Origin: JAGLOK01 sp963676355
GTDB lineage: Bacteria > Bacillota > Clostridia > Christensenellales > UMGS416
Direction of reading: 5' to 3'
Assembly: GCA_963676355.1 (NCBI GenBank)
Contig: OY781093.1
Location: 1,922,001 to 1,986,000, forward strand
DNA: 64,000 bases
Positions 1-7,799 of the stretch are shown piece after piece (within the stretch, counting starts at the first letter, position 1; every line of letters starts with the position of its first letter). Below the pieces are notes generated by a model that was not told the DNA's origin, ran no database searches, and was given only the letters and a program-made list of their open reading frames with translations. Both the position numbers and the translations under genes were made by a program.

Positions 1-1714
1 TTGCCGTAGCTATCTGCGTTGTGCCTCGCTCTTGTTCGTGGCTTGCAACCGATATTTCTTCAATTAACTTGTTGACCTTGTCTGTCTTATCCATAATTTC
101 AGAAAGCACGAGGTTTACTTCTTCACTCATTTTAGAGCCATGTTCTGAAAGACTTATGTTTTGTGCGATTATATCGGATGTATCATTTGCGGCCTTTGCG
201 CTTTTTTGGGCTAGGTGTCTCACTTCCTGTGCAACGACAGAAAAGCCTCTGCCGGCATCTCCGGCTCTTGCTGCCTCAACTGCCGCGTTAAGTGCGAGCA
301 TGTTCGTCTGAAATGCAATATCGTCTATCACTTTTATAATCTTTGCGATATCATTTGAGGACTTTTTCATCTTATCCATTGAAACAAGCATATCATGCAT
401 TTTTCCAGAACCCTCTATAGCAAAAGTCTTTGCTTGTTCGGAAAGATTTTTTGCAATGATTGTGTTTTCTGCGTTGTGCTTAGTCATCGAGGAGTTTTGC
501 TCCATGGTTGCTGAAGTTTCTTCTATGGCTGATGCTTGCTGCGAGGATCCTTCAGACAGTGCAAAGCTGGAATCATTCAAACTTACTGACGTGCTGGTCA
601 CAAATTCTGCTGACTCAGACAGATGAGAAGCCGCCACAGCTATTTTTTTGTTGGTTTTATTTGTGCTAACTAAGAAATAAAATATAAATAAGCTGAAAAG
701 AGAAAATATTATTCCAATGTTTATAAGAAACTGAAAGCTCTTTTTAGTTGCAACTTTATTAATGTCAGAGTTTTTAACGGAAGCTGTAATGGTGTATCCC
801 CAGTTTTCAAATGTGGATGAGGACACAGTCCATTCGCTGGATGAACTTGATGAGTTTACAATAAGCTGAATTTCCATATCATCCATTTCGTTAGATTTCG
901 CGATAATTTGCTTCTGATCGTCTGTTATAGCGTAAAAATCATTTTCAAAGATTTTCTTTCCCTGAATATTATCGGATATTGATTTTATCTGATTAAGAGG
1001 GTAGCCGACATACCAAATGCCGATAACATTTTTCTGGGCATCCATAATTGGTTCATAGCCCGTAAGATAAGGTTTACCCAACATATTAAGCAGTCCGTAA
1101 TAGGATGAGCCGGCTAAAATCTGCTTTTCAACCTTGCCGCCTTTGGTAAGCACGCTGCCTACGATTCTTGAGCCATCATCTTTTTTGGCATTGGTGCTGA
1201 TGCGAACAAATTCAGTGCCGCTTTTTACAAACAAAGTGGCAGTGCCGCCCAAGTCATCTGCAAGAGAATCGACAAGCTCATAGTTTTTAGCCATACTTGT
1301 GCTGCCCAGTAAAAGATCGGGGATTTGCCTTCCGTTGAATTTAATCTCAGGACCAAGTGATGGGGTTCCGTGTTTTAAGCCCTCACGCATAAATGTGTTC
1401 ATGTTTGAATGTACTTGATTCATATAGAGTGTATCAAGCAATTCCATTTGTGAAAGTATACCGGATTTTGTTGTTTCAATTTGAGAAAGAGCTTCTTTAA
1501 GATTTTCTTCGTGTATTTTGTTTCGCTCATTGACCGCAAGGAAAGAAACGATGACAATTGCTAAAATATAAAGCAGTACAATTGTAAAAAATTTGTTTGT
1601 AATAAGTCTTTTAGAATTTACTTTTGTCTTCAAACTCGCAACTGCCTTTATTAATACATGAACAAAACGCAGAAAGTTTTTAGTGAGTTTATTAATACTT
1701 ATTTTATTCTTCAA
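1..1714 (-). CDS. Methyl-accepting chemotaxis protein (3' end cut by window edge)
   Basis: Transmembrane chemoreceptor that passes extracellular ligand signals to CheA/CheW. About 571 residues are visible and the C-terminus lies beyond the left edge. TM1 is at about residues 42-61 and TM2 at about 326-350. Between them is an extracytoplasmic segment resembling the Cache_3-Cache_2 fold (conserved-looking GSVLTKGGKVE and WYVGYPL). No HAMP domain is evident after TM2. The signalling hairpin tip, with AFQTNMLALNAAVEAARAG and GRGFSVVAQEVR, is at about 461-500. I choose the TTG at 1714 because an AGGGG site lies 6 bases upstream and the first internal ATG would remove TM1. It is transcribed away from the neighbouring PHP gene. 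Family is certain; ligand unknown. Confidence 0.93.
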   Translation of the reverse strand, partial: MKNKISINKLTKNFLRFVHVLIKAVASLKTKVNSKRLITNKFFTIVLLYILAIVIVSFLAVNERNKIHEENLKEALSQIETTKSGILSQMELLDTLYMNQVHSNMNTFMREGLKHGTPSLGPEIKFNGRQIPDLLLGSTSMAKNYELVDSLADDLGGTATLFVKSGTEFVRISTNAKKDDGSRIVGSVLTKGGKVEKQILAGSSYYGLLNMLGKPYLTGYEPIMDAQKNVIGIWYVGYPLNQIKSISDNIQGKKIFENDFYAITDDQKQIIAKSNEMDDMEIQLIVNSSSSSSEWTVSSSTFENWGYTITASVKNSDINKVATKKSFQFLINIGIIFSLFSLFIFYFLVSTNKTNKKIAVAASHLSESAEFVTSTSVSLNDSSFALSEGSSQQASAIEETSATMEQNSSMTKHNAENTIIAKNLSEQAKTFAIEGSGKMHDMLVSMDKMKKSSNDIAKIIKVIDDIAFQTNMLALNAAVEAARAGDAGRGFSVVAQEVRHLAQKSAKAANDTSDIIAQNISLSEHGSKMSEEVNLVLSEIMDKTDKVNKLIEEISVASHEQERGTTQIATA

Positions 1715-1889
1715 AATCGCACCCCTTTTTGTTTAGTTTATAAAATGCATAAAATACCATAATTAAATATCGATTGAAAATATAAATAAATTTAGAAAAT
1801 TAGTAATAATGCATAAATAATAACACAAAAAACTAAATAAATGTAATCAAATTTAGGGGATATGCTGTAAATACTGTATATTTTAACAG

Positions 1890-2714
1890 TTAATCATTAA
1901 AAAGGTTTAGATATTTGTCGCGGGTAAGCCCGCGCATTCCAAAATGTGTGATGTAGGGCGCACTGTTTTTGCCATGCCAGTCAGTGCCGCCTGTGATAAT
2001 TACACCAAGGTTTTTCGCCATCTCAATGTATCTTTTTTCGTCTTCCTTATTATTTGTGGGGTGATAGGCTTCAATCCCCATTGCGCCATATTCAATAAGT
2101 CTTATAACTTCGTTATCATCGCCTATAAGCTTTGGGTGCGCTAAAACGGGAACTCCGCCCGCGGCGAGGATTGTGTCAATGGCCTCAAAAGGTGTGTTGA
2201 TTTTATATTTCACGTGATGCTTTCCCATTGAAGAAAAATAGTTTGCAAAAAGCTCTTTAAAAGATATATTCGGGCTTATGCTATCGTGCTTCATAGATTT
2301 TAAAATGCATGTGCCACCTATATAGCATCTGCCTTCACAAAGTTCTTCTATGCGATCCCATGAATAGTCAAAGTGTCCATCAGCCTTTGCATTTTCAAAG
2401 TTGATTCTTGTGGTTTCAGTCATGTAGAATGTGGAAGTCTCTATATAGTCCAAAAGCTGTGCGTTTTCAAAATTCACGTTGTATCCTAAAATGTGCGAAT
2501 ACTCGCCTTTGTGCATCGTTGTAAGCTCAATCCCAGGGATTATTTTAATGCCAAAATCAGCCGCGATTTTCTGTGCATTGACAGAGCCTTCAATGCAGTC
2601 GTGGTCTGTTATTGCGAGGACTGAAAGTCCGACATTTTTTGCCTGCTCTAATATTTCGCGCGGCGTGTCTGTTCCGTCTGAATAAAGTGTGTGCATGTGA
2701 AGGTCAGCGTACAT
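1890..2714 (-). CDS. PHP-domain metal-dependent phosphoesterase
   Basis: A 274-residue PHP protein of the YciV/RnmA type. Family members hydrolyse phosphate esters with a trinuclear metal centre (3',5'-nucleoside bisphosphates, or short RNA 5' ends). Visible metal ligands are DLHMHT (H6, H8), TDHD (D37, H38), E63 in GIELT, LAHPK near residue 190 and TDWHG (D245, H247), so the active site looks complete. AAGGAG precedes the ATG. The gene stands alone between the chemoreceptor and a G-rich repeat. The substrate cannot be told from sequence; a RNA/nucleotide role is inference from the family. Confidence 0.88.
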   Translation of the reverse strand: MYADLHMHTLYSDGTDTPREILEQAKNVGLSVLAITDHDCIEGSVNAQKIAADFGIKIIPGIELTTMHKGEYSHILGYNVNFENAQLLDYIETSTFYMTETTRINFENAKADGHFDYSWDRIEELCEGRCYIGGTCILKSMKHDSISPNISFKELFANYFSSMGKHHVKYKINTPFEAIDTILAAGGVPVLAHPKLIGDDNEVIRLIEYGAMGIEAYHPTNNKEDEKRYIEMAKNLGVIITGGTDWHGKNSAPYITHFGMRGLTRDKYLNLFND

Positions 2715-2798
2715 AAAATCTCCTTAAATCTTATGAGATTGTATCAAAAGATTGGATGGCAATCAACTAAGCAGATAACTTATTACAAAGAATTTAGA

Positions 2799-2885
2799 AT
2801 ACTCCCACATTAATGTGGGAGTATGAAATGGGGGTGGGGGCGCTGGTTTTGTAGTGTTGCGCCCCCGTTAAAGTGGGGGTGTGTT
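2799..2885. repeat. 26-bp perfect palindrome followed by G-rich intergenic repeat
   Basis: Positions 2799-2824 form a perfect 26-bp palindrome whose left half reads ATACTCCCACATT. It is followed by a G-rich stretch and a second hairpin, GGGGGCGC paired with GCGCCCCC across a 15-base loop (about 2833-2863). The composition is far more GC-rich than the surroundings and resembles the GC-rich intergenic repeats near 7.4, 8.9 and 46 kb. It may end transcripts of the flanking minus-strand gene, but there is no clear T-tract. Confidence 0.6.
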
Positions 2886-3019
2886 ATATTTATATAATAG
2901 CAAAGCAGGTGTACCTAAAATGGCACACCATAAAAGCTCAAGCTGAGCATAATATGAAACAAGTATATATAAGGTATTTGTGGACAGCCGAAATAGATTG
3001 CTTGATGAAGCAATTAATT

Positions 3020-3478
3020 CTATTCGTTTATTTTATATGCGATTTTCTGATCAACTTCAAGAACGTATCTGCATGGCCTGAGCTCTTCAGATGAATACAA
3101 AGTGATTTTCCTAGGCTCGCATTTTACGACTACAGAATCATGCTGATTGCCAAAACTTGTGAAGTGTTTGCGAAACTTGGATCTATAAAGCACTGAAAAC
3201 ATGGTGTTTTGTTCATCGGTGAGCTTCCCGCACACTCGAGCAACCGCCTCAATTTGGACGGAGGGAAATGCAAGTGCCACATATGGGTTAAGCTTTATCT
3301 GCTGTGTCTTCTCGCTTATACCTAGAGTTAGAAACATAACATCGAGCCCTTGGTTCACATGGCTTACTGTGCGTGCGGTCACTTTATTATGTACTGCAGT
3401 TGAAAACGTGATATATTCAGCGCTTTCAAGCTTTTCTTCAAGCTTCTTATAAATTGGTTCATACTCAATATAACGCAT
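3020..3478 (-). CDS. Pyridoxamine 5'-phosphate oxidase-fold protein
   Basis: A 152-residue split-barrel protein of the PNPOx-like flavin-binding superfamily. Recognisable parts are an early strand with KVTARTVSHV, then DVMFLTLGISEKTQQIKLNPYVALAF, the usual core in which small-molecule or flavin contacts sit, then a C-terminal KITLYSSEEL segment. A GTG lies two codons upstream, but the ATG at 3478 has GGAG five bases before it and is preferred. Members bind FMN, F420 or haem; which applies here is not visible. It stands alone. Confidence 0.72.
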   Translation of the reverse strand: MRYIEYEPIYKKLEEKLESAEYITFSTAVHNKVTARTVSHVNQGLDVMFLTLGISEKTQQIKLNPYVALAFPSVQIEAVARVCGKLTDEQNTMFSVLYRSKFRKHFTSFGNQHDSVVVKCEPRKITLYSSEELRPCRYVLEVDQKIAYKINE

Positions 3479-3795
3479 ATACACTCCGCTATAGGTTAAA
3501 TGTGGTTGTATTAGAAACGTATTCAGGTAGTAGAGATATGAAAAAGACTAATTATTTGCTAGTTACAGTATTATACAACCTTACTATAAGGTTTTGCAAA
3601 GTAATTGATTTTTTAACATATGTTAAAATTTGCATTTGCAAATTTTAGTAAGCTATAATAATATTACATTATATATGTATAAATAGGTAAAATGCTTTTT
3701 AGTTCAACTGAATTTTATTCACTACATGCACTACAATTTATGAGTATCAAATATTTTTTTAAAATTATATAAAGAGTTAATCTAAAGGTGCGCTA
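3479..3795. other. AT-rich divergent intergenic region with two overlapping inverted repeats
   Basis: This 317-bp gap separates divergent genes. It holds an 18-bp perfect palindrome at 3611-3628 (TTTTAACATATGTTAAAA). Overlapping its last bases is a 10-bp-arm hairpin at 3625-3646 (AAAATTTGCA, TT, TGCAAATTTT). Such symmetrical sites between divergent genes are often operators, but no regulator gene is adjacent. No coding sequence is apparent. Confidence 0.45.
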
Positions 3796-4974
3796 ATGAT
3801 CAGAATTAAAAGATATATTAATTCACTAAAATCTACCGACGAAGAAGAGTTCAAAAATGAAAATCTAAAAATAAATATTAAAAGAGGCCTAATTGTAAGC
3901 ATAGTTACTATGGTTATTCAGGTTTTTGTCCTAGTTCTATATATTGCTTATAACCTAAAGAATAATGAATCGCTCAGCAATAATCCATATATTAGGATGT
4001 ATGGTCTTTTTATAATTCTGAATTCATTCTTTCTGATAATTTTCACCGATTTTTTAAACAAATCAAAAGCTTCTTATAATTATATATATGTTGCATACGC
4101 CTTTATATTCTTCATTATGGGATGGAATATGGGAATAGCGTTTTTAGACGGCGAAATAACTTCTTATATACTTGCGGTCGTAGCGGTTGGTATGATTGCG
4201 ATTTTATCTCCACTTAAGGCAACTCTTATATTAATATTTTTTCAGCTTTTATTTTTGATTGGAGTTTCGCGCTACTACGAATCAAATTTGCGTTTTGCAG
4301 CTTATGTGAACTCCACGATTGGAGTTATAATCTCCGTGGTTGCAGGCGCTATGTCTTATACATATAGAGTAGAGTCATATCTAAGCCATAAAGAATTGAG
4401 AAAGAAAAGCAGTGAGCATGAATCGCTAAATTTAAAACTGAATGAAGCAAACAAAAAGCTGGAATATCTTGCTCAAACTGATGGATTAACAGGAATATTT
4501 AACCGTAGGATGTTTGACTCGCTATCCAAAATATTTTGGCAGGAGTGCCTTAATGAAGTCTGCCCGCTTGGTGTAATCATGATAGATATTGATCACTTTA
4601 AGTGCTACAACGACACTTATGGACATCAGTGTGGTGATGATTGCCTTAAAACAATTGTAAGAAAGCTTCGCGATTTAGTGCCGGAGGGCAGCATGCTCGC
4701 TCGATACGGCGGCGAGGAATTTGCAATATTAGTAAAGTGCAATGACAGTACTAGGACAAAACAACTTGCTGATAAACTCAAAAATGAGATAGAGAACATG
4801 GGAATTGAGCACAAGAAGTCCCCGGTTAAGCCGGTGGTCACATTAAGCTTTGGAGTATACAGCGGATTGCCGCATAAAGGCGACACTCTTGAAAGCATCA
4901 TTAAAAAAGCGGATAAAGCCTTGTATCAGGCTAAAGAAGGCGGAAGAAATATCGTTGTGGTATACAAGGACTAA
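3796..4974 (+). CDS. Membrane-bound diguanylate cyclase (GGDEF)
   Basis: Predicted to make cyclic di-GMP from two GTP. The 392-residue protein has five or six hydrophobic segments between about residues 33 and 192, a short coiled-coil linker (HESLNLKLNEANKKLEYLAQ), then a GGDEF domain from about 228 to the end. The A-site reads ARYGGEEFAILV at about 302-313, and DGLTGIFNRR and DIDHFK are intact, so it should be active. The product-inhibition I-site (RxxD five residues before the motif) is absent; PEGS occupies its place. The N-terminal sensor is not a family I can name. The stop codon overlaps that of the convergent pcp gene by four bases. Confidence 0.92.
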   Translation: MIRIKRYINSLKSTDEEEFKNENLKINIKRGLIVSIVTMVIQVFVLVLYIAYNLKNNESLSNNPYIRMYGLFIILNSFFLIIFTDFLNKSKASYNYIYVAYAFIFFIMGWNMGIAFLDGEITSYILAVVAVGMIAILSPLKATLILIFFQLLFLIGVSRYYESNLRFAAYVNSTIGVIISVVAGAMSYTYRVESYLSHKELRKKSSEHESLNLKLNEANKKLEYLAQTDGLTGIFNRRMFDSLSKIFWQECLNEVCPLGVIMIDIDHFKCYNDTYGHQCGDDCLKTIVRKLRDLVPEGSMLARYGGEEFAILVKCNDSTRTKQLADKLKNEIENMGIEHKKSPVKPVVTLSFGVYSGLPHKGDTLESIIKKADKALYQAKEGGRNIVVVYKD

Positions 4975-5558
4975 AGCACGCTAATCATATTGGCGATGCC
5001 ATTGGCCGCACTTTCTGCGTCCATTGAAGGGAAACTATTTTCTTTTGCTTGCGCCGGAGTTTGAGGGATGTGTATAAAGCCCGCTTTTATTTTATTCTCA
5101 TATGTCATTTTTAGCAGATGATACATGATGTTGTTGCACACAAACGTTCCAGCAGTGTTTGACACCTGCGCAGGGATATTTTCTTTATTAGATGCATGAA
5201 CCATTTCCTTGATAGGCAGCGTCGAAAAATATGCCGCTCTACCGCCCTGAGCTATAGCTTCATCTGTGGGCTTATTGCCTTCGTTGTCTGGAATGCGCGC
5301 ATCATTTACGTTTATTGCGACTCGTTCAACATTTATTTTATCCGCACGGCTGTTTTGACCGAGGCATATCACGCAGTCATAATCAGCAGAAAGCATTTTT
5401 TCTTTTAGGATGTCTACGCATTTGTTAAATACAACAGGCAGTATAACGGTGTGCAGCTCCCTACCTTTAATATTTGAAGGTAGATGTTGGATAAGCTCAA
5501 TTGTAGAGTTTGTGGGCTCGCCACCAAATGGTTCAAAGGCTGTAATTAGTATTTTCAT
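4971..5558 (-). CDS. pcp: Pyrrolidone-carboxylate peptidase
   Basis: Cysteine peptidase (family C15) that removes N-terminal pyroglutamate from peptides in the cytoplasm. The 195-residue length is close to the family norm of about 200-215. The catalytic triad is visible: E78 in NVERVAINV, C141 in AGTFVCNN and H163 in GFIHIP. The N-terminal signature ITAFEPFGG is intact. The gene is convergent with the diguanylate cyclase and the two ends overlap by four bases. It is probably monocistronic. Confidence 0.95.
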   Translation of the reverse strand: MKILITAFEPFGGEPTNSTIELIQHLPSNIKGRELHTVILPVVFNKCVDILKEKMLSADYDCVICLGQNSRADKINVERVAINVNDARIPDNEGNKPTDEAIAQGGRAAYFSTLPIKEMVHASNKENIPAQVSNTAGTFVCNNIMYHLLKMTYENKIKAGFIHIPQTPAQAKENSFPSMDAESAANGIANMISVL

Positions 5559-5653
5559 AAATGAATTTTATCATGTAGAAGCACTAAAGTAAATTCACAT
5601 ATTAATTAATATATTCATGATACACTGCGCAAGCTACATCATGGAGAGATAAT

Positions 5654-5746
5654 ATGAAAAAGACTATTCCAGCAATAATTGTTTCATATGCATCCTACGG
5701 AAGTGGAGCAGATAAGGCCCCTGTAATTTTTTGCGGAGGCTTTTAA
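5654..5746 (+). CDS. Candidate 30-residue small protein
   Basis: A 30-codon ORF with a good GGAGAG site five bases before the ATG, lying in the 266-bp divergent gap between pcp and the SIR2-like gene. The peptide starts MKKTIPAIIVSYAS and ends APVIFCGGF, with one cysteine close to the C-terminus. I recognise no family. It could be a genuine small protein or secreted peptide, or the 5' remnant of a decayed gene. The ribosome binding site favours translation; the lack of a clear promoter or terminator argues for caution. Confidence 0.35.
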   Translation: MKKTIPAIIVSYASYGSGADKAPVIFCGGF

Positions 5747-5824
5747 TTTTGCCCCGCTGGGATTAACTTTTATCTGCCATTTTATGCTATAATAATTTTG
5801 TGATAAAAAGTTAAGGGGAAAAGC

Positions 5825-6628
5825 ATGGCGATAGTGTTGTATAAGGAACTAAAAGAAGCGATTAAGCGCAGAAATGTGATTCTTTTTTGCGGAGCGGGAA
5901 CTTCAAAAGGCTTAGGGCTTCCGTCATGGAGCGAAGTTATCATGGCGATGGCAAAACAGCTGGGCTATGATCCTGAGGAGTTTTCAACCTATGGTGATTA
6001 TCTTGAGCTTGCTGAATATTATGAGATAGTAAATGGCAGCATCGGAACTTTCCGCAGCTATCTTGACCGAGCTTGGCATGATCCTTCCATTAAAATAGGG
6101 GAGTCGCTTATACACAAAACATTGGTCGAGCTGGATTTTCCCATCATTTACACCACCAATTATGATCGTTGGCTTGAAAACGCTTATGACTACTATGGGA
6201 AGCCTTATACTAAGATTAAAAACGTTTCCGACATTTTAAACATCGAGCCTAACCGCACACAGATAGTGAAGTTTAACGGCGATTTCGATGACGATAAGTC
6301 TATTGTGCTCACTGAGTCCAGCTATTTTGAGCGCTTGTCTTTTGAAACTCCTTTGGATATAAAGTTCCGCTCGGACATTCTCGGCAAGATAATTGTTTTT
6401 GTCGGCTATTCGATGACAGACATTAACCTAAGATATTTGTTTTATAAGCTCAACAAACTTTGGGATAACACGACATGCAAAAACTCCCGCCCGAACTCGT
6501 ACATTTTCCTTCCGCAATACAATCCTGTGCAAGAAGCGATTTTCCGCAAGCGTGGGATTATACCATGCTATTCCGAGGAAGAGGATATAGGGCAGGGATT
6601 GTTGGCGTTTTTAAACAAACTGCTCTAA
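5825..6628 (+). CDS. SIR2-like domain protein (possible NADase/defence protein)
   Basis: A 267-residue stand-alone SIR2_2-type protein. The NAD-binding motifs are FCGAGTS (residues 21-27) and YTTNYD (109-114, with N112 and D114), plus GKIIVFVGYSMTDINLR late in the domain. Relatives act as NAD-depleting effectors in antiphage systems or have unknown housekeeping roles. The usual KxHGD motif reads KFNGD, with N151 (codon AAC) where the catalytic histidine is expected, so activity may be lost or altered. No partner domain is fused. An extended -10 (TATGCTATAAT, ending 5793) lies 31 bases before the start, and AAGGGGA is the ribosome site. A terminator follows. Confidence 0.82.
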   Translation: MAIVLYKELKEAIKRRNVILFCGAGTSKGLGLPSWSEVIMAMAKQLGYDPEEFSTYGDYLELAEYYEIVNGSIGTFRSYLDRAWHDPSIKIGESLIHKTLVELDFPIIYTTNYDRWLENAYDYYGKPYTKIKNVSDILNIEPNRTQIVKFNGDFDDDKSIVLTESSYFERLSFETPLDIKFRSDILGKIIVFVGYSMTDINLRYLFYKLNKLWDNTTCKNSRPNSYIFLPQYNPVQEAIFRKRGIIPCYSEEEDIGQGLLAFLNKLL

Positions 6629-6648
6629 TAATGAGTTGAATATTAATT

Positions 6649-6676
6649 AAAAAGACACGATTTAAACCGTGTCTTT
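6649..6676. terminator. Bidirectional terminator between SIR2-like and DUF427 genes
   Basis: AAAAGACACG and CGTGTCTTTT form a perfect 10-bp stem around an 8-base loop. A-runs and T-runs at each foot let it serve both convergent genes. Confidence 0.85.
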
Positions 6677-6679
6677 TGT

Positions 6680-6967
6680 TTATTCTTTTTCCACCCGAAC
6701 GCCTTTCCAAAATGCCACATAGCCTGCGATTTCCTTGGCTGCCGGTTTTGGTTCGGGGTAGTACCATGCCGCATTGGAATTCGTTTTGCCATCTACTGTG
6801 ATATCGTAGTAGTGAGCGAATCCTTTCCACGGGCAGGTGGTGTGATGGTCACTTTTTTTAAAGTACTCCATGTTGACATCTGTTGGCGGGAAATATTGAT
6901 TTCCTTCTATACCTATTGTTTTATCGCTTTGCGCGAGTACAATTCCATTCCATTTTGCTCTATACAT
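6680..6967 (-). CDS. DUF427 domain protein
   Basis: A 95-residue protein that matches the DUF427 pattern throughout: AKWNGIVLAQSD at the start, then YFPPTDVNMEYFKKSDHHTTCPWKG, then AAWYYPEPKPAAKEIAGYVAFW. DUF427 has a small beta-rich fold found widely in bacteria and fungi; its biochemical function is not established. An AGGAGGA site precedes the ATG. It is convergent with the SIR2-like gene across a shared terminator. Confidence 0.9.
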   Translation of the reverse strand: MYRAKWNGIVLAQSDKTIGIEGNQYFPPTDVNMEYFKKSDHHTTCPWKGFAHYYDITVDGKTNSNAAWYYPEPKPAAKEIAGYVAFWKGVRVEKE

Positions 6968-7100
6968 TGTGATTCCTCCTTATATAGATCGTTAATTTAA
7001 TAATACTACTTTTTAATCAATTGTTATAAACGAGGGGAATTTGTTTTTGATTTGTTAATGATAATTTCATAATTTGAGTGCTTGGGCAGATAATTTTAAT

Positions 7101-7124
7101 AAAAAAACCACCTTTGGTGGTTTT
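7101..7124 (-). terminator. Terminator of the 43-residue protein gene
   Basis: AAAACCACC and GGTGGTTTT form a 9-bp stem with a TTT loop. On the minus strand it ends in a run of Ts, nine bases after the stop codon. Confidence 0.8.
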
Positions 7125-7133
7125 GCTCGGTGG

Positions 7134-7265
7134 TTATTTATCGTCATTTGGTGCTTGGGCAGCTGCCTTTTGGGCGGCTTTTTCTTTTTTTCTTTGCAGT
7201 ATTTTCTTAATTCTGTCCGCTTCGGATTGTCTATCCTTTAGGGCTTTTTGTATATTTTTATCCAT
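7134..7265 (-). CDS. Small highly charged 43-residue protein
   Basis: A 43-codon gene too short for routine calling. It begins MDKNIQKALKDRQSEADRIK, continues with a lysine/alanine-rich helix (RKKEKAAQKAAAQ) and ends APNDDK. A near-perfect ribosome site (AAGGAGGT) lies six bases before the ATG, and a strong terminator follows the stop, so it is very likely expressed. It should form a single amphipathic, basic helix with no membrane segment. I recognise no family. The plus-strand reading frame covering the same DNA is a shadow. Confidence 0.72.
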   Translation of the reverse strand: MDKNIQKALKDRQSEADRIKKILQRKKEKAAQKAAAQAPNDDK

Positions 7266-7329
7266 GGTGACCTCCTTGGGCTGTTTGGTTGTCTTTTTAT
7301 TATATAGGTTGTTGTAATTAATGGCAAGA

Positions 7330-7705
7330 AAAGGGGTATTGGAGTTTATACGGGCAGACCACCCCGAACGCCGATGAACTATTATTTTTTAGAAAACTGC
7401 GCGGCGGCTGGGAGGAGCGTGGGGCTGCGCCCCACACCCGCACCCCCGTTTCGCTTCGCTCAACAGCCCCCTTCAGGGGGCAAGGTTTTATTTTATAGTT
7501 ATCTGAAGTGGAGTGTTTGATTATTTTGTCTTTGACGTAACCCACCTTGTTAAAGGGGGGATGGACCACGAGCATTGCGAGTGGTGGGGGGATTCTTTAT
7601 AATTGCGCAATTGATGAAAGTGCCATGTTTGCTAATTTTGTACATGACGTTAGCGCCCCTAATGAGGGGAGGTGGACTGCGAGCGTTAGCGATTGGTGGA
7701 GGGGT
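7330..7705. repeat. Cluster of GC-rich dispersed intergenic repeats
   Basis: The 534-bp stretch from 7266 to 7799 holds no convincing gene. From 7350 to 7480 it has a unit with CACCCCGAACGCCG, GCGGCGGCTGGG, a GTGGGGCTGCGCCCCAC hairpin and CCCCCTTCAGGGGG. This matches in order the unit duplicated near 45.8-46.2 kb. From 7545 to 7705 it has two copies of another unit, with patterns GAGCATTGCGAGTGGTGGGG and GAGCGTTAGCGATTGGTGGAGG. That unit recurs near 35.1 and 46.3 kb. Long reading frames here on both strands are products of the repeat. Confidence 0.7.
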
Positions 7706-7799
7706 TTTAAAAGCAAATATAAATAGAAAATGCTGGTATTATAAGGGTTGGAAGGGGTATAATGGGTTTAAACTTTTAGATTGGTTTGGTTAAGATAAT

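Noticed and set aside
3485..3795. Cyclic di-GMP riboswitch before the cyclase gene
   Set aside because: The conserved GEMM motifs could not be found here or before the other c-di-GMP genes.
7318..7793. Long open frames on both strands in the repeat block
   Set aside because: They lie wholly in GC-rich repeat modules, have no ribosome site and no protein-like composition.
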